NCBI GenBank assembly: GCA_021773015.1
Contig: JAJFKW010000001.1
Location: 124,001-188,000, forward strand
DNA length: 64,000 nt
Origin: Woeseia sp.
GTDB taxonomy: Bacteria; Pseudomonadota; Gammaproteobacteria; Steroidobacterales; Woeseiaceae
Reading direction: 5' to 3'
Positions 54,251 through 62,842 of this stretch are shown one piece after another. Below the pieces are notes generated by a model, which made no database searches, was not told the origin of the DNA, and saw nothing but the letters and a program-made list of their open reading frames with translations. Made by a program: the position numbers and the translations under genes. Numbering within the stretch: position 1 is the stretch's first letter; each line of letters starts with the position of its first letter.

Positions 54251-55150
54251 ATGTACATGACGATTCGCCGAAATCAATTTCACTGCTCTAGATTCCTGCA
54301 ACTGTTGTGTGGTCTTTTGTTGCTATTCCCGTCAATAGGCAACTCTTTTGGTGCTACCGGTCATCGGGCGCTATGTCAGATTGCATTCGACGAGCTAACG
54401 CCAAAAGCACGCAATGAAGTCGAACGATTGATGTCGTTAGATGAAGATTTCGATTCATTTGCAATGTCGTGTACATTTGCCGATTTTCCGGAAAGGCATC
54501 GTGTTCTCGAACACTTCGTCAATTTGCCACGTAGTTATCAAGCAATTACAACGGACGATTGCCCGATGGCGGATAGCTGCTTATTTTCCGCGGTGAAATC
54601 GGACTATGCGATTTTGCGGGACACCGAGGCGAGCGATCAGTCCAAATTACTGGCGCTTAAACTGCTAGGTCACTGGGTCGGCGATGCTCACCAGCCGCTG
54701 CATGTTTCTTTTCAGGACGATCGTGGTGGAAACAATGTCGATCTAGAGGGCGTGGCATGCCCGGCAGATGAATTTTGCCTGGATAATCTTCACGCCGCCT
54801 GGGACAGTTTGATCGTCAATGAAACGCTGGGCGATGATTTTCTTGAAATCGCTAAAACACTAAATCAAGCGATATCGGCAGCCGATCGTGAAAATTGGCG
54901 GCATGACTCCGTTGTCGAGTGGGCGAACGAGTCGTTCCAAATTGCGATTTCTGCGGCAGTGGGATATTGCGATAGTGGACCGGGGGCATGTTGGTACCAG
55001 GATGACAATTTGTTCTTGAGCCCAGGTGAGCCACACCGCATGGTAAGGGTCGATTCCCGTTATGTCTCGACGCATGCGCAGACGGTGGCAATGCGCTTGC
55101 AACAGGGCGGCGTCCGATTGGCGGCACTGCTCAATCGGGCATTTCGCTAA
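54251..55150 (+). CDS. S1/P1-type nuclease, exported
   Basis: A 299-residue zinc nuclease with a signal peptide. The trinuclear zinc ligands of P1 nuclease are found at matching spacing: His38, Asp77, His87, His140, Asp144, His150, His180 and Asp184, in motifs FGATGHRA, FADFPE, EHFVN, GHWVGDAHQPLH and NLHAAWDS. In P1 the mature N-terminal Trp coordinates zinc by its backbone; here that place is Phe33 in NSFGATGH, so cleavage after Ser32 would be needed. It degrades RNA or single-stranded DNA outside the cytoplasm, probably for nucleotide or phosphate supply. Confidence 0.9.
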   Translation: MYMTIRRNQFHCSRFLQLLCGLLLLFPSIGNSFGATGHRALCQIAFDELTPKARNEVERLMSLDEDFDSFAMSCTFADFPERHRVLEHFVNLPRSYQAITTDDCPMADSCLFSAVKSDYAILRDTEASDQSKLLALKLLGHWVGDAHQPLHVSFQDDRGGNNVDLEGVACPADEFCLDNLHAAWDSLIVNETLGDDFLEIAKTLNQAISAADRENWRHDSVVEWANESFQIAISAAVGYCDSGPGACWYQDDNLFLSPGEPHRMVRVDSRYVSTHAQTVAMRLQQGGVRLAALLNRAFR

Positions 55151-55220
55151 GCTGCTGGGAAACTTCAGTAGGCGTCGTGGACTGCGGTCGGCGGTTGGCA
55201 CGATTCATCTTTGGTGTTAA

Positions 55221-55270
55221 AGTGAGGGTTCACTCACTGAGTATATACTCACCCACTGAGTATATACTCA
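55221..55270 (+). promoter_or_regulatory. Tandem palindromic operators of TetR gene
   Basis: A perfect 14-bp palindrome TGAGTATATACTCA occurs twice, at 55238-55251 and 55257-55270, in a 19-bp tandem unit. A further AGTGA-N4-TCACT dyad lies at 55221-55234. The second palindrome ends 4 bp before the TetR start, so binding would block translation start and transcription. The TATATAC core may also act as a -10 box. Confidence 0.8.
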
Positions 55271-55274
55271 CCCA

Positions 55275-55886
55275 ATGACCCGCGCCGCTCAAAAACAACA
55301 TACACGCCAGCGGGTTATCGATGCTGCCACGCATCTTTTCGCTACCCAGGGACTAGCTAGTACTAAAACAGTCGACATCGCTAAGCATGCCGGATTGTCT
55401 CACGGCGGGGTTTTCGTGCATTTTAAATCCCGAGACGCACTGCTGAGCGAAGTGGTATCGAGTATCGGCAGAGAGATAACGGATCGCCTGCACGCGACAT
55501 TACAAGACCAGGCCGAGCTACCCATGGTCTTGCGCACGCATCTGAATTGTCTCGAATTGCATGAAACTGCCTATGCTGCCTTTTTGAGAGAGAGCCGTCT
55601 CTTACCAAAAGAAGTGCTATCTGCCTGGATCGGCGTTCAATCAGCAATTTCAAATTACTTGCAGGCGCCTGCTCGTGTGGCGATTGAACGGGGCCTGATC
55701 CATGACATGCCAATGCACTTGTTATTCAACACGTGGATTGGGTTGGTTCACCATTATCTGATGAATCGTGAATTGTTCGATCCTGACGGCTCGGTTTTAT
55801 TGCGTCATGGCGACCAGTTGATCGCTCATTTCATTTCCCTGATCGCGGTAGACCGAAAATACAGCAGTAGAAAAGCAAATTTTTGA
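55275..55886 (+). CDS. TetR family transcriptional regulator
   Basis: A 203-residue regulator with the TetR helix-turn-helix at about 8-55: TRQRVIDAATHLFATQGLASTKTVDIAKHAGLSHGGVFVHFKSRDALLSEVV. The C-terminal helical part (60-195) would bind a ligand and dimerise. It is preceded at once by two identical palindromes and is most likely autoregulated. It is followed 13 bp later by a small membrane protein gene, which may be in the same transcript. Confidence 0.93.
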   Translation: MTRAAQKQHTRQRVIDAATHLFATQGLASTKTVDIAKHAGLSHGGVFVHFKSRDALLSEVVSSIGREITDRLHATLQDQAELPMVLRTHLNCLELHETAYAAFLRESRLLPKEVLSAWIGVQSAISNYLQAPARVAIERGLIHDMPMHLLFNTWIGLVHHYLMNRELFDPDGSVLLRHGDQLIAHFISLIAVDRKYSSRKANF

Positions 55887-55899
55887 GGGCTCTCGTAGT

Positions 55900-56307
55900 A
55901 TGAAAAATATAACCCGCATCGTTATTTATGGCCTCGCGATTTGGGCATTGCCTTTTGGCATCGGCATGCTGCTGTTTTCGATTCAGCAATCTTCACCGAG
56001 CTTGTTTGATTCGTTGATGTCCATTACGTTTACCAGTGGCACGGTTTACTTTTCTTACAAGTTCCTCAAGCCTAAAATAGATAACTCGCACGCGAGCCTG
56101 TTTTACATTGGAATTGCGTGGGTAGTGATCTGCTTAGCTATCGATTTACCGCTGTTCTTGCTTGTCTTTGGCGTAACGGCGAGCAAGTACTGGTCAGATA
56201 TTGGGATAAATTACCTGGTCATACCGGTTGTTCTTATTGTGATGGGCGCACTGGCCGCGCACAGCGCCAAAGTAGGTGATCGAAACAACGACGGGATAGC
56301 AGAGTGA
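55900..56307 (+). CDS. Hypothetical four-helix membrane protein
   Basis: A 135-residue protein with four hydrophobic segments (about 5-28, 37-55, 65-92, 103-125) and a short charged tail (DRNNDGIAE). No family can be named. It starts 13 bp after the TetR gene and overlaps the next gene by four bases (GTGA), so it is probably regulated by TetR and translated together with the zinc-ribbon protein. Confidence 0.65.
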   Translation: MKNITRIVIYGLAIWALPFGIGMLLFSIQQSSPSLFDSLMSITFTSGTVYFSYKFLKPKIDNSHASLFYIGIAWVVICLAIDLPLFLLVFGVTASKYWSDIGINYLVIPVVLIVMGALAAHSAKVGDRNNDGIAE

Positions 56308-56552
56308 GCGACAAAAAATGCATAAGTTGCGGTATGCCAATTCGATTGGAAAATGAGGCTGCAGGCAACACCACGGACAAACCCTATTGCCAACATTGTT
56401 CAAATGCAGATGGAACGATGAAATCGTATGATTCTGTACTCGAGGGTATGACGCAATTCATGATCAGGTCGCAAGGCATTGACAAGGCAGTAGCGAAATC
56501 GATGGCGGCTGAGATGATGGCGACGCTCCCGGCGTGGACAATGCACAAGTAG
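56304..56552 (+). CDS. Putative zinc-ribbon protein
   Basis: An 82-residue protein. CISCGMP (Cys6, Cys9) and CQHC (Cys29, Cys32) form a zinc ribbon; the pattern KKCISCGMPI...YCQHCSNADG matches the 'putative zinc ribbon domain' family of small proteins. The rest is a helical segment (YDSVLEGMTQFMIRSQGI). GTG start inside the previous stop. It ends the TetR-headed group of three genes. Confidence 0.75.
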   Translation: MSDKKCISCGMPIRLENEAAGNTTDKPYCQHCSNADGTMKSYDSVLEGMTQFMIRSQGIDKAVAKSMAAEMMATLPAWTMHK

Positions 56553-56687
56553 AATATGACCGTGTTTCGCGCAGCCATGTTTCGCTGGAAACCTGGACGC
56601 AATTGTTCTCGCATCAACAGCTATCGTAATAAAGACAATAAGTTATCTATAAAACCTATTGTCAATTCTCATTAATCGATACCAGCA

Positions 56688-56710
56688 AACATCCACGCGG
56701 CGTGGATGTT
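56688..56710. terminator. Hairpin after TetR group, no strong T-tract
   Basis: AACATCCACGC-G-GCGTGGATGTT, a perfect palindrome of 11-bp arms. It folds as a stem with a short loop. It lies between the zinc-ribbon gene and mtnA. No T-run follows, so termination efficiency is uncertain. The pair GACAATA (56634-56640) and TATTGTC (56657-56663) just upstream forms another dyad. Confidence 0.4.
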
Positions 56711-56805
56711 GCGATCCTGTTGTAACGCGATTTGAGAATAAACTTTAACCTCGAAGCTGTGCTTATAATGCACAAGACCATTAACTAAATGGCCTGGCAG
56801 GCAGT

Positions 56806-57933
56806 TTGCCGGAGACAACGTATCGAGCGCCAATATTGAAGGTTCAGCAGCAGCACTATCGTACGATTTGGTCTGACAACGCCGGCGACAGCGTCCATAT
56901 CATTGATCAGACTAAACTGCCGCACGAATTTGTCATTGTCGATCTGCAAAACGTAGCAGACGCAATCCGCGCTATCAGTGATATGTTGGTCAGGGGTGCG
57001 CCATTAATAGGTGCAACAGCAGCTTTCGGCATATATCTTGCGATGCGCGCTGATGGCAGCGAGGTGGCGTTGCGGCGAGCGGCGGAGAGTTTGAAAGCGA
57101 GCCGGCCGACTGCGGTTAACCTTCGTTGGGCAGTTGATCTAATGTTAGCTGAACTTACGCCATTGTCGACGAACCGCCGCGCGGACCGTGCCTTCGAGGT
57201 TGCAACAAGAATTTGCAATGATGACGTCGAAATTTGTCGGTCGATAGGACAACATGGCCTGTCTATAATCCAGGATATTGCAGATACGAAACCCAACGAA
57301 TCTGTCAACATCCTGACGCATTGCAATGCCGGGTGGTTGGCGACGGTGGATTGGGGCACTGCGCTTGCACCAGTCTACTCGGCATTCGAAGCCGGAGTTC
57401 CCATACACGTGTGGGTCGATGAAACTCGCCCAAGAAACCAGGGCGCACACTTGACCGCTTGGGAATTGGCCGAACAGGGTGTTGATCATACTTTAGTTGT
57501 CGACAATGCCGGTGGGCACCTAATGCAACATGGTCTTGTCGATGTTTGTATCGTTGGTACAGATCGTACTGCCGCATCAGGCGATGTCTGCAACAAAATT
57601 GGCACCTATCTGAAAGCGCTGGCTGCTTACGACAACAAAATACCGTTTTACGTCGGATTGCCGTCGCCGACAATCGACTGGACGATTGCGGATGGCGTAG
57701 TTGAAATTCCGATCGAACAACGTAGTGCCGAGGAAGTCACTCAGGTGCAAGGATTGTCTGACTCAGGGGAGGTTACATCGGTCATGGTCGCCGAAGGAAG
57801 AACGCAAGCCAGCAACTTCGCATTTGACGTCACACCGGCACGATTGGTGAGCGGCTTCATCACAGAACGCGGTGTGTGTCCGGCGAGTGCCGACGGGCTT
57901 GCCAGTTTATTTCCGGATATGACGCATGGATAG
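56806..57933 (+). CDS. mtnA: 5-methylthioribose-1-phosphate isomerase
   Basis: A 375-residue isomerase that turns 5-methylthioribose-1-phosphate (or 5-deoxyribose-1-phosphate) into the ribulose form. Catalytic Cys173 is in THCNAG and Asp253 in VGTDRTAASGDVCNKIGTY; RGAPLIGATAAFG is the ring-contact segment. The start is TTG at 56806. The next gene, an aldolase-dehydrogenase fusion, overlaps its end by eight bases. The other methionine salvage genes (mtnB, C, D, K) are absent here, which points to a shunt rather than the full cycle. Confidence 0.9.
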   Translation: MPETTYRAPILKVQQQHYRTIWSDNAGDSVHIIDQTKLPHEFVIVDLQNVADAIRAISDMLVRGAPLIGATAAFGIYLAMRADGSEVALRRAAESLKASRPTAVNLRWAVDLMLAELTPLSTNRRADRAFEVATRICNDDVEICRSIGQHGLSIIQDIADTKPNESVNILTHCNAGWLATVDWGTALAPVYSAFEAGVPIHVWVDETRPRNQGAHLTAWELAEQGVDHTLVVDNAGGHLMQHGLVDVCIVGTDRTAASGDVCNKIGTYLKALAAYDNKIPFYVGLPSPTIDWTIADGVVEIPIEQRSAEEVTQVQGLSDSGEVTSVMVAEGRTQASNFAFDVTPARLVSGFITERGVCPASADGLASLFPDMTHG

Positions 57934-59980
57934 TCTCTGGTCTGCTGCCGACGCGGCTTCGCAGGTTGAGTTCTATGCCGAACAGGGTATTGGCAAGGAC
58001 CTCGCGCTGCGTACCTATACAAGCCGACTGTTGGGCAAAGATCCGCAACTTGTAATGCACGGCGGGGGAAATACGTCGGTCAAGACACAAATGAGAAGAT
58101 TTGACGGCGTACTCGTAGATGTTCTGTGTGTTAAGGGCAGTGGATGGGATCTCGCTACAATCGAGCCTGCCGGTCTGCCTGCCGTGGAACTTGCGCCGTT
58201 GCAGTTACTACGAGATCGCGAGCGCCTCAGCGACGAAGACATGGTTCGCTTCTTGCGGTTGAGTCTTCTCGACCCCGACGCGCCAAATCCGTCAGTCGAA
58301 ACGCTACTCCACGCGTATTTGCCACACAAGGTCGTAGACCACGCGCATGCATTAGCCGTGCTGGCTATTTCCGATCAGCCAGACGGCGAGGAGCGCTGTG
58401 CAGATTTATACGGGGATCGGTTCGCTATTGTTCCATGGGTGATGCCAGGCTTTGAACTTTCAAAAGTAACCGCCGCCGCCGTTGACGCGAATCCTGACGT
58501 TGAGGGTGTCATCTTGCACAAACACGGAATATTTACGTTTGGCGACACCGCGCAACAATCCTATGAGCGAATGATTGCTGCCGTCGACGACGCGGAGAAA
58601 TTTATCGCGACAAAACCACGAAAAATATTTAACGCGACAGTATTGCCGGACCAACTGGCGAGCGTTGCGGATGTTGCGCCAATCATTCGCGGTACCTGTG
58701 CTGAAAAACCGGCAAACGGAATACCAAAACGTCAAATCGCGGACTTCCGTTCCAGTAATTCAATTCGTGCATTCGTGGACGGCGAATCCCTCGTGGGCTA
58801 TGCGACGCGAGGCGTTGTCACACCAGACCATGTCATACGCACGAAACAAAAACCGTTAATCGTGCCGCCACCTGTCCGTGGCGAATTGGATCACTTCACG
58901 ACACGCGTCATTGAGTCGGTAGGGCGATTTCGTGCGCAGTATGAGGCGTACTTTGAGGTAAACAATAAGCTTACTGGTGGTGGCAAAACGCCACTTGATT
59001 CGATGCCACGAGTTGTTTTGGTACCAGGTATCGGCCTATTTGGCCTGGGTAAATCGGCTAAGGACGCGGCGGTGGCTGCAGATCTGGCAGAGGCAACGAT
59101 TGAGACGATTACGATGGCTGAATCTGTTGGAGCTTTTGACGTCATCAGTGACGCCGAACTCTTCGAAATGGAATATTGGTCGCTTGAGCAAGCCAAGCTC
59201 GGCAAAACCCAAGAACTTCCGCTTGCAAGGCAAATTGCTATGGTCACAGGGGCCGCCGGAGCAATTGGCGCGGCGATATGTGATGAATTTTCCAATGCTG
59301 GGGCGGCAATTGTTGCGTTGGATTCAAATGTCGAAAAATTAGCGGCGTTGGAAACAGTGCTCCGAGGCCCGTATTTACCCATAAGGTGTGACGTCACCAA
59401 TACTGATGAGGTGCGTCATGCATTTGACCGTGCCTGTGAAACATTCGGTGGCCTAGACATTCTCGTGTCCAACGCCGGTGCAGCATGGCAAGGTCCTATC
59501 GGAGAATTTGACGATAACATTCTGCGAGAAAGCTTTGAGCTAAATTTCTTCGCTCATCAGTCGGTCGCCAAGAATGCGGTGAGGGTAATGCGCGCTCAGG
59601 ATACGGGCGGTGTATTGCTGTTTAACGCGTCAAAGCAGGCTATCAATCCAGGCGTGGACTTTGGGGCTTATGGTCTGCCAAAAGCCGCAACGTTATTTCT
59701 AGCCCGTCAATATGCATTGGAATATGGGCATTTGAATATTAGATCTAACGTGGTGAATGCCGATCGCATTCGCAGCGGCTTATTGACCGACTCATTTATT
59801 GAGTCGCGCGCAAGAATGCGTGATACGACCAAAGAAGACTACATGCACGGAAATCTTCTTGGCGTTGAAGTTGAAGCGACTGATGTCGCGAAAGCATTTC
59901 TGCATCAGGCGCTGCAATTGAAAACGACGGGTGATGTCACTACCGTCGATGGTGGCAACATAGCTGCAGTACTTCGATAA
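57926..59980 (+). CDS. Class II aldolase / short-chain dehydrogenase fusion
   Basis: A 684-residue two-domain protein. The class II aldolase part (about 1-400) carries HGGGNTSVK (45-53) and zinc histidines in VDHAHAL and LHKHGIFTFG. The SDR part (about 430-684) has TGAAGAIG (441-448), an NAG motif in LVSNAGAAWQG and the catalytic Tyr582 and Lys586 in AYGLPK. The layout is that of RhaD-type rhamnulose-phosphate aldolase/dehydrogenase fusions. Overlap with mtnA suggests instead cleavage of methylthioribulose- or deoxyribulose-1-phosphate to DHAP and an aldehyde, which the SDR part would then oxidise or reduce. Confidence 0.85.
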   Translation: MDSLWSAADAASQVEFYAEQGIGKDLALRTYTSRLLGKDPQLVMHGGGNTSVKTQMRRFDGVLVDVLCVKGSGWDLATIEPAGLPAVELAPLQLLRDRERLSDEDMVRFLRLSLLDPDAPNPSVETLLHAYLPHKVVDHAHALAVLAISDQPDGEERCADLYGDRFAIVPWVMPGFELSKVTAAAVDANPDVEGVILHKHGIFTFGDTAQQSYERMIAAVDDAEKFIATKPRKIFNATVLPDQLASVADVAPIIRGTCAEKPANGIPKRQIADFRSSNSIRAFVDGESLVGYATRGVVTPDHVIRTKQKPLIVPPPVRGELDHFTTRVIESVGRFRAQYEAYFEVNNKLTGGGKTPLDSMPRVVLVPGIGLFGLGKSAKDAAVAADLAEATIETITMAESVGAFDVISDAELFEMEYWSLEQAKLGKTQELPLARQIAMVTGAAGAIGAAICDEFSNAGAAIVALDSNVEKLAALETVLRGPYLPIRCDVTNTDEVRHAFDRACETFGGLDILVSNAGAAWQGPIGEFDDNILRESFELNFFAHQSVAKNAVRVMRAQDTGGVLLFNASKQAINPGVDFGAYGLPKAATLFLARQYALEYGHLNIRSNVVNADRIRSGLLTDSFIESRARMRDTTKEDYMHGNLLGVEVEATDVAKAFLHQALQLKTTGDVTTVDGGNIAAVLR

Positions 59981-60219
59981 CGGGAAATTGCAGACGCATA
60001 TCTGGCCTATTGCGCCAGAAAAAAAGGTGCGAAGGCTTGACAAGAATATACATTCAATTTTCTCTGTAAGATATTGAAAAATAATAATAAGAATTTCCGC
60101 TAGTCGAACAATTCTGATCCGTGATCTTCAGCCACAGTTCATCCTACTTGTGCGAATATGCGACTACGGTTGCCGTTGTAGGTATCCATTTGGCGGGCGG
60201 CAGACAGGAGCAAAGGTCG

Positions 60220-60744
60220 ATGTTGACGACGAAATTTCGAAAAATCATGTATGTGATATTGCCCGTCGTGACGTTAGTTTGCTCATCGTGTGCAGCAGAA
60301 TCTAGCAAACCCAAATCACGCACAACAACCGCTAGCGTATCCACAAACGCTATGCGAGTTGGGGTCTCTCCCAGAGAGCAACGTTGCATGGCGTTGACCC
60401 TTTATTGGGAAGCCCGTGGAGAAGGGCGTAAGGGTATGACGGCTGTTGGCTGGACCGTACTAAATCGCGTAAAGCATCGTGAATTCCCATCGACCGTGTG
60501 CGGCGTTGCTTATCAAGGTGGCGAAACGCCGCCATGCCAGTTTTCATGGTGGTGCGATGGCCGAAGCGATCATCCGGGGGAGCGTGAGAGCTGGCGTACC
60601 GCATTGACGCTCGCAGGCGAGCTGCTCAGTCGGCCGCCGTCGGATCCGACGCATGGAGCGCTGTTTTATCACTCGACTGCAATCAAAGCGCCGTGGAAAC
60701 GGAACCGCACAGCCAAAATAGGCAGTCATATCTTTTATCGCTAG
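60220..60744 (+). CDS. SleB-type cell wall hydrolase
   Basis: A 174-residue Hydrolase_2 protein related to spore cortex lytic enzyme SleB, a lytic transglycosylase fold. The catalytic Glu64 is in LTLYWEARGEG; MTAVGWTVLNRVKH and CQFSWWCDGRSD follow, and HGALFYHS is near the end. A hydrophobic N-terminus ending in VCSSC suggests a signal or lipid anchor. ATG 60220 is chosen because AGGAG stands before it; a longer frame from 60121 has no support. In non-sporing bacteria such proteins remodel peptidoglycan. Confidence 0.83.
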   Translation: MLTTKFRKIMYVILPVVTLVCSSCAAESSKPKSRTTTASVSTNAMRVGVSPREQRCMALTLYWEARGEGRKGMTAVGWTVLNRVKHREFPSTVCGVAYQGGETPPCQFSWWCDGRSDHPGERESWRTALTLAGELLSRPPSDPTHGALFYHSTAIKAPWKRNRTAKIGSHIFYR

Positions 60745-60827
60745 GAAATTTCTATGTTCCAAGCGGACAATTATGACGCTTGTCGCGGTATGCTGACAGC
60801 CAGATGGTGATTCGGAAGGAGTAGGCA

Positions 60828-61535
60828 ATGGCCGTAAGGTATTTACGATTGTTGATTATGGCCTGTGGCGTGATGCTTGTTTCTTATTCATTAGCAACGG
60901 AGTCCGCATTGTCGAATGAGATGTGGGACGAGCCTAGCCACCAACTCGTACTGCATGAAAATAATGCGCGGGTTCTAGATATCCGCATAGTGCCCGGCGT
61001 CGTTTCCGAATATCACCGTCATCGATTCGCAACAATTTACGTGGTTATCCAAGACGCGAAGTTGTGGAATCAATTGGTCGATGGCGACTGGGCGGAAATG
61101 GGCGCTGGCCGACCTTACCGGGATGCGGGAAGCGTTATCGATAGAAGTAGCTATGTTGGTGAGCCGCAGACCCACCGAGTCAAAAACATCGATGAAAGAA
61201 CTTTTCACCTGGTTGCCATCGTTAATGAGAGCAGCGGAACCGTTTCAGCCGATCGAATTGATGATCTGGACGCATCGAAAAATTCCGATAGTCGTTGGTT
61301 TAAACGACATCACATCAGACTGCCTAACAACACACAAAGCGATATTTTGACCTTTTCGAACAATACCGTCTTGGTGCAACCGGGCCATGGCGCTAGCCAC
61401 GTTGTTGAGGACGGTATCTATCACAGCTTTAAGTCCGCACCTGGCGCGTTCTCGTGGCACCCAGCTGGCGCATCGATTCGGGTTACGAATACATCTGATA
61501 AGCAGCTCGAGATTGTGGCAATCGAACTAAAGTAA
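60828..61535 (+). CDS. Exported cupin-domain protein
   Basis: A 235-residue protein with a signal peptide (about 1-23) and a two-part beta-barrel. VSEYHRHRFATIYVVIQDA contains the cupin HxH pattern and Arg, with a second His in EPQTHRVKN; the C-terminal half repeats a weaker barrel (LVQPGHGASHVVEDGIYHSF). A metal-binding periplasmic protein is likely; no reaction is known. An inverted repeat follows. It is convergent with the P460 genes. Confidence 0.65.
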   Translation: MAVRYLRLLIMACGVMLVSYSLATESALSNEMWDEPSHQLVLHENNARVLDIRIVPGVVSEYHRHRFATIYVVIQDAKLWNQLVDGDWAEMGAGRPYRDAGSVIDRSSYVGEPQTHRVKNIDERTFHLVAIVNESSGTVSADRIDDLDASKNSDSRWFKRHHIRLPNNTQSDILTFSNNTVLVQPGHGASHVVEDGIYHSFKSAPGAFSWHPAGASIRVTNTSDKQLEIVAIELK

Positions 61536-61553
61536 TCTGACGGGCATTGAAAT

Positions 61554-61580
61554 GCCGGCTCTAGCAGCGCTAGAGCCGGC
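61554..61580. terminator. Perfect hairpin between convergent cupin and P460 genes
   Basis: GCCGGCTCTAGC (61554-61565) pairs perfectly with GCTAGAGCCGGC (61569-61580), leaving a three-base loop. It lies between two convergent genes and can serve both as a bidirectional terminator, although no long T-tract follows on either strand (the minus side reads ATTTC). Confidence 0.6.
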
Positions 61581-61645
61581 TTCAGGTTCGTGCGGTGGGT
61601 AGGATTCACCGCACATTGTTGAAATCAAAACCAATGAAAAGGTGT

Positions 61646-62227
61646 TTAATCTTCTTCTGAGAGTACCGGGTAAGCTTCTATGTAAACCCAATCGGTCGAC
61701 TTGGCCGGGATATGGCAGCCCAGACAATCATCCTTGTAATTTGTTGCTACATTGCTGCTATTCGAAGGCGGTTTGAACAATGCCCAGCCCCAACCATCGC
61801 CCCAGATAGCGCTGTCGGGAAACCGTTCTTTCGAGTCCTTGATCATCACAAACCACTGCTTCAAGCTCGCAGTCGCATGACTGACGCCTGCACCCGTCGT
61901 ATAGTTGCCGCTCTTCGCCGAACGCAGTTCTTTTACGATTGTCGCTCCATCGGGAAACTCTCCGGTCTCGCGATAGTGTAAGAGCGAAGATTTTTCGGTG
62001 AAAACATCGTGAAATCCGGAAGCCTCACCGTCAGGTACAAACCATGAACCGAGATGGACCATAGTGCTTCTAAATTTTTTCGGGAAAAATATTTGCCCAT
62101 CGTCGCCGACATATGAAGAGAACTTTTCGCCGGCAACACCTGCCGCAGGTAACATCCCTAGCGACAGGCATAGACTGACACAAAGCATGTGGCGTATTGG
62201 CGCGGTGTATTTAGACAACACTGTCAT
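61646..62227 (-). CDS. Cytochrome P460-family protein (second copy, divergent)
   Basis: A 193-residue protein with a signal peptide (cleavage near GVAG-EK) and a P460 fold. CxxCH is CLGCH at 168-172. The strand FPDGATIVKELRS contains Lys99, in the place where the heme-crosslinking Lys of P460 is expected. The middle is more divergent than in the other copy (KQWFVMIKDSKERFPDSAIWGDGWGWALF). It starts directly after the stop of the first copy, so both are one transcript. Role unknown: hydroxylamine or NO chemistry is possible. Confidence 0.8.
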   Translation of the reverse strand: MTVLSKYTAPIRHMLCVSLCLSLGMLPAAGVAGEKFSSYVGDDGQIFFPKKFRSTMVHLGSWFVPDGEASGFHDVFTEKSSLLHYRETGEFPDGATIVKELRSAKSGNYTTGAGVSHATASLKQWFVMIKDSKERFPDSAIWGDGWGWALFKPPSNSSNVATNYKDDCLGCHIPAKSTDWVYIEAYPVLSEED

Positions 62228-62842
62228 TTAGTCCAAATTGGAATTCTTGCCACCCGCGGCAATTTCGCCAGTTCCCATACCTTCACGGAGTACCGGATAG
62301 TATTGGGTAAACACCCAGTCCGTAGCCGCACTTGCCAGGTGACAGGAGTTGCAAGCTTCCTTCGGAAATGCCTTTGCCGAAGTCGTTAGCGTCTTGTGAT
62401 CAGGGGTAGAAAAGCTGTAGTAGGCCCAATTTCCTGGTTCCTTTGGAAAATGCTTCTTACTTTTGATCGTTGCCTCCAAACCCACAAAATTGCCCTGGAA
62501 ATATCCCCTTCCGCTAACCGCGGCTTTCGAACCGACACCGACCAGCTCTTTGACAAGAATCGTTCCATCGCGAAATTCGCCGGTTTTTTTCCAGTGTTTC
62601 CAGCTGACCGGATCAATATAAACATTATGAAACTCAGGGAACGCGGCCTTGCCATCGTTCATGTCGTTGGGCGTCAGCGGCGTTCCAACGTATACCCACT
62701 CTCGGTATCCAACGGGCCGTGCAAGCGAACCGTCTTCAATATTAAAAAATTCCTCTGCTTGCGCGGTCTCTACGTGAGTTAGCGATAAAGCAACTGTTAG
62801 AACAAAGGTGAATACGACCGTACTATTGATAAAACGCTTCAT
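62228..62842 (-). CDS. Cytochrome P460
   Basis: A 204-residue exported cytochrome with a signal peptide (cleavage near TAQA-EE) and a P460 fold. YREWVYVGTPLTPNDMNDGKAAF, WKKTGEFRDGTILVKELVGVGS (Lys98) and GNWAYYSF match well with the P460 of ammonia oxidisers as I remember it; CNSCH is at 164-168. P460 oxidises hydroxylamine with NO to N2O. ATG 62842 has GGGAG upstream. It is divergent from the AraC-type gene. Confidence 0.88.
   Translation of the reverse strand: MKRFINSTVVFTFVLTVALSLTHVETAQAEEFFNIEDGSLARPVGYREWVYVGTPLTPNDMNDGKAAFPEFHNVYIDPVSWKHWKKTGEFRDGTILVKELVGVGSKAAVSGRGYFQGNFVGLEATIKSKKHFPKEPGNWAYYSFSTPDHKTLTTSAKAFPKEACNSCHLASAATDWVFTQYYPVLREGMGTGEIAAGGKNSNLD

Noticed and set aside
55178-55270. 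Tandem repeats taken as the start of a CRISPR array
   Set aside because: Only two units with a 19-bp period, each a palindrome directly before a TetR gene, and no cas genes; operators are the better reading.
56732-56769. TTGAGA and TATAAT upstream of mtnA as a promoter
   Set aside because: The spacer is 26 bp, far from the 16-18 bp needed; the TATAAT may still be a -10 box with a poor -35, but this cannot be supported.
60002-60018. CTGGC...GCCAG hairpin followed by a run of A, behind the aldolase-SDR gene
   Set aside because: The run is A, not T, on the coding strand and the minus strand has T before rather than after the stem; it does not fit an intrinsic terminator.
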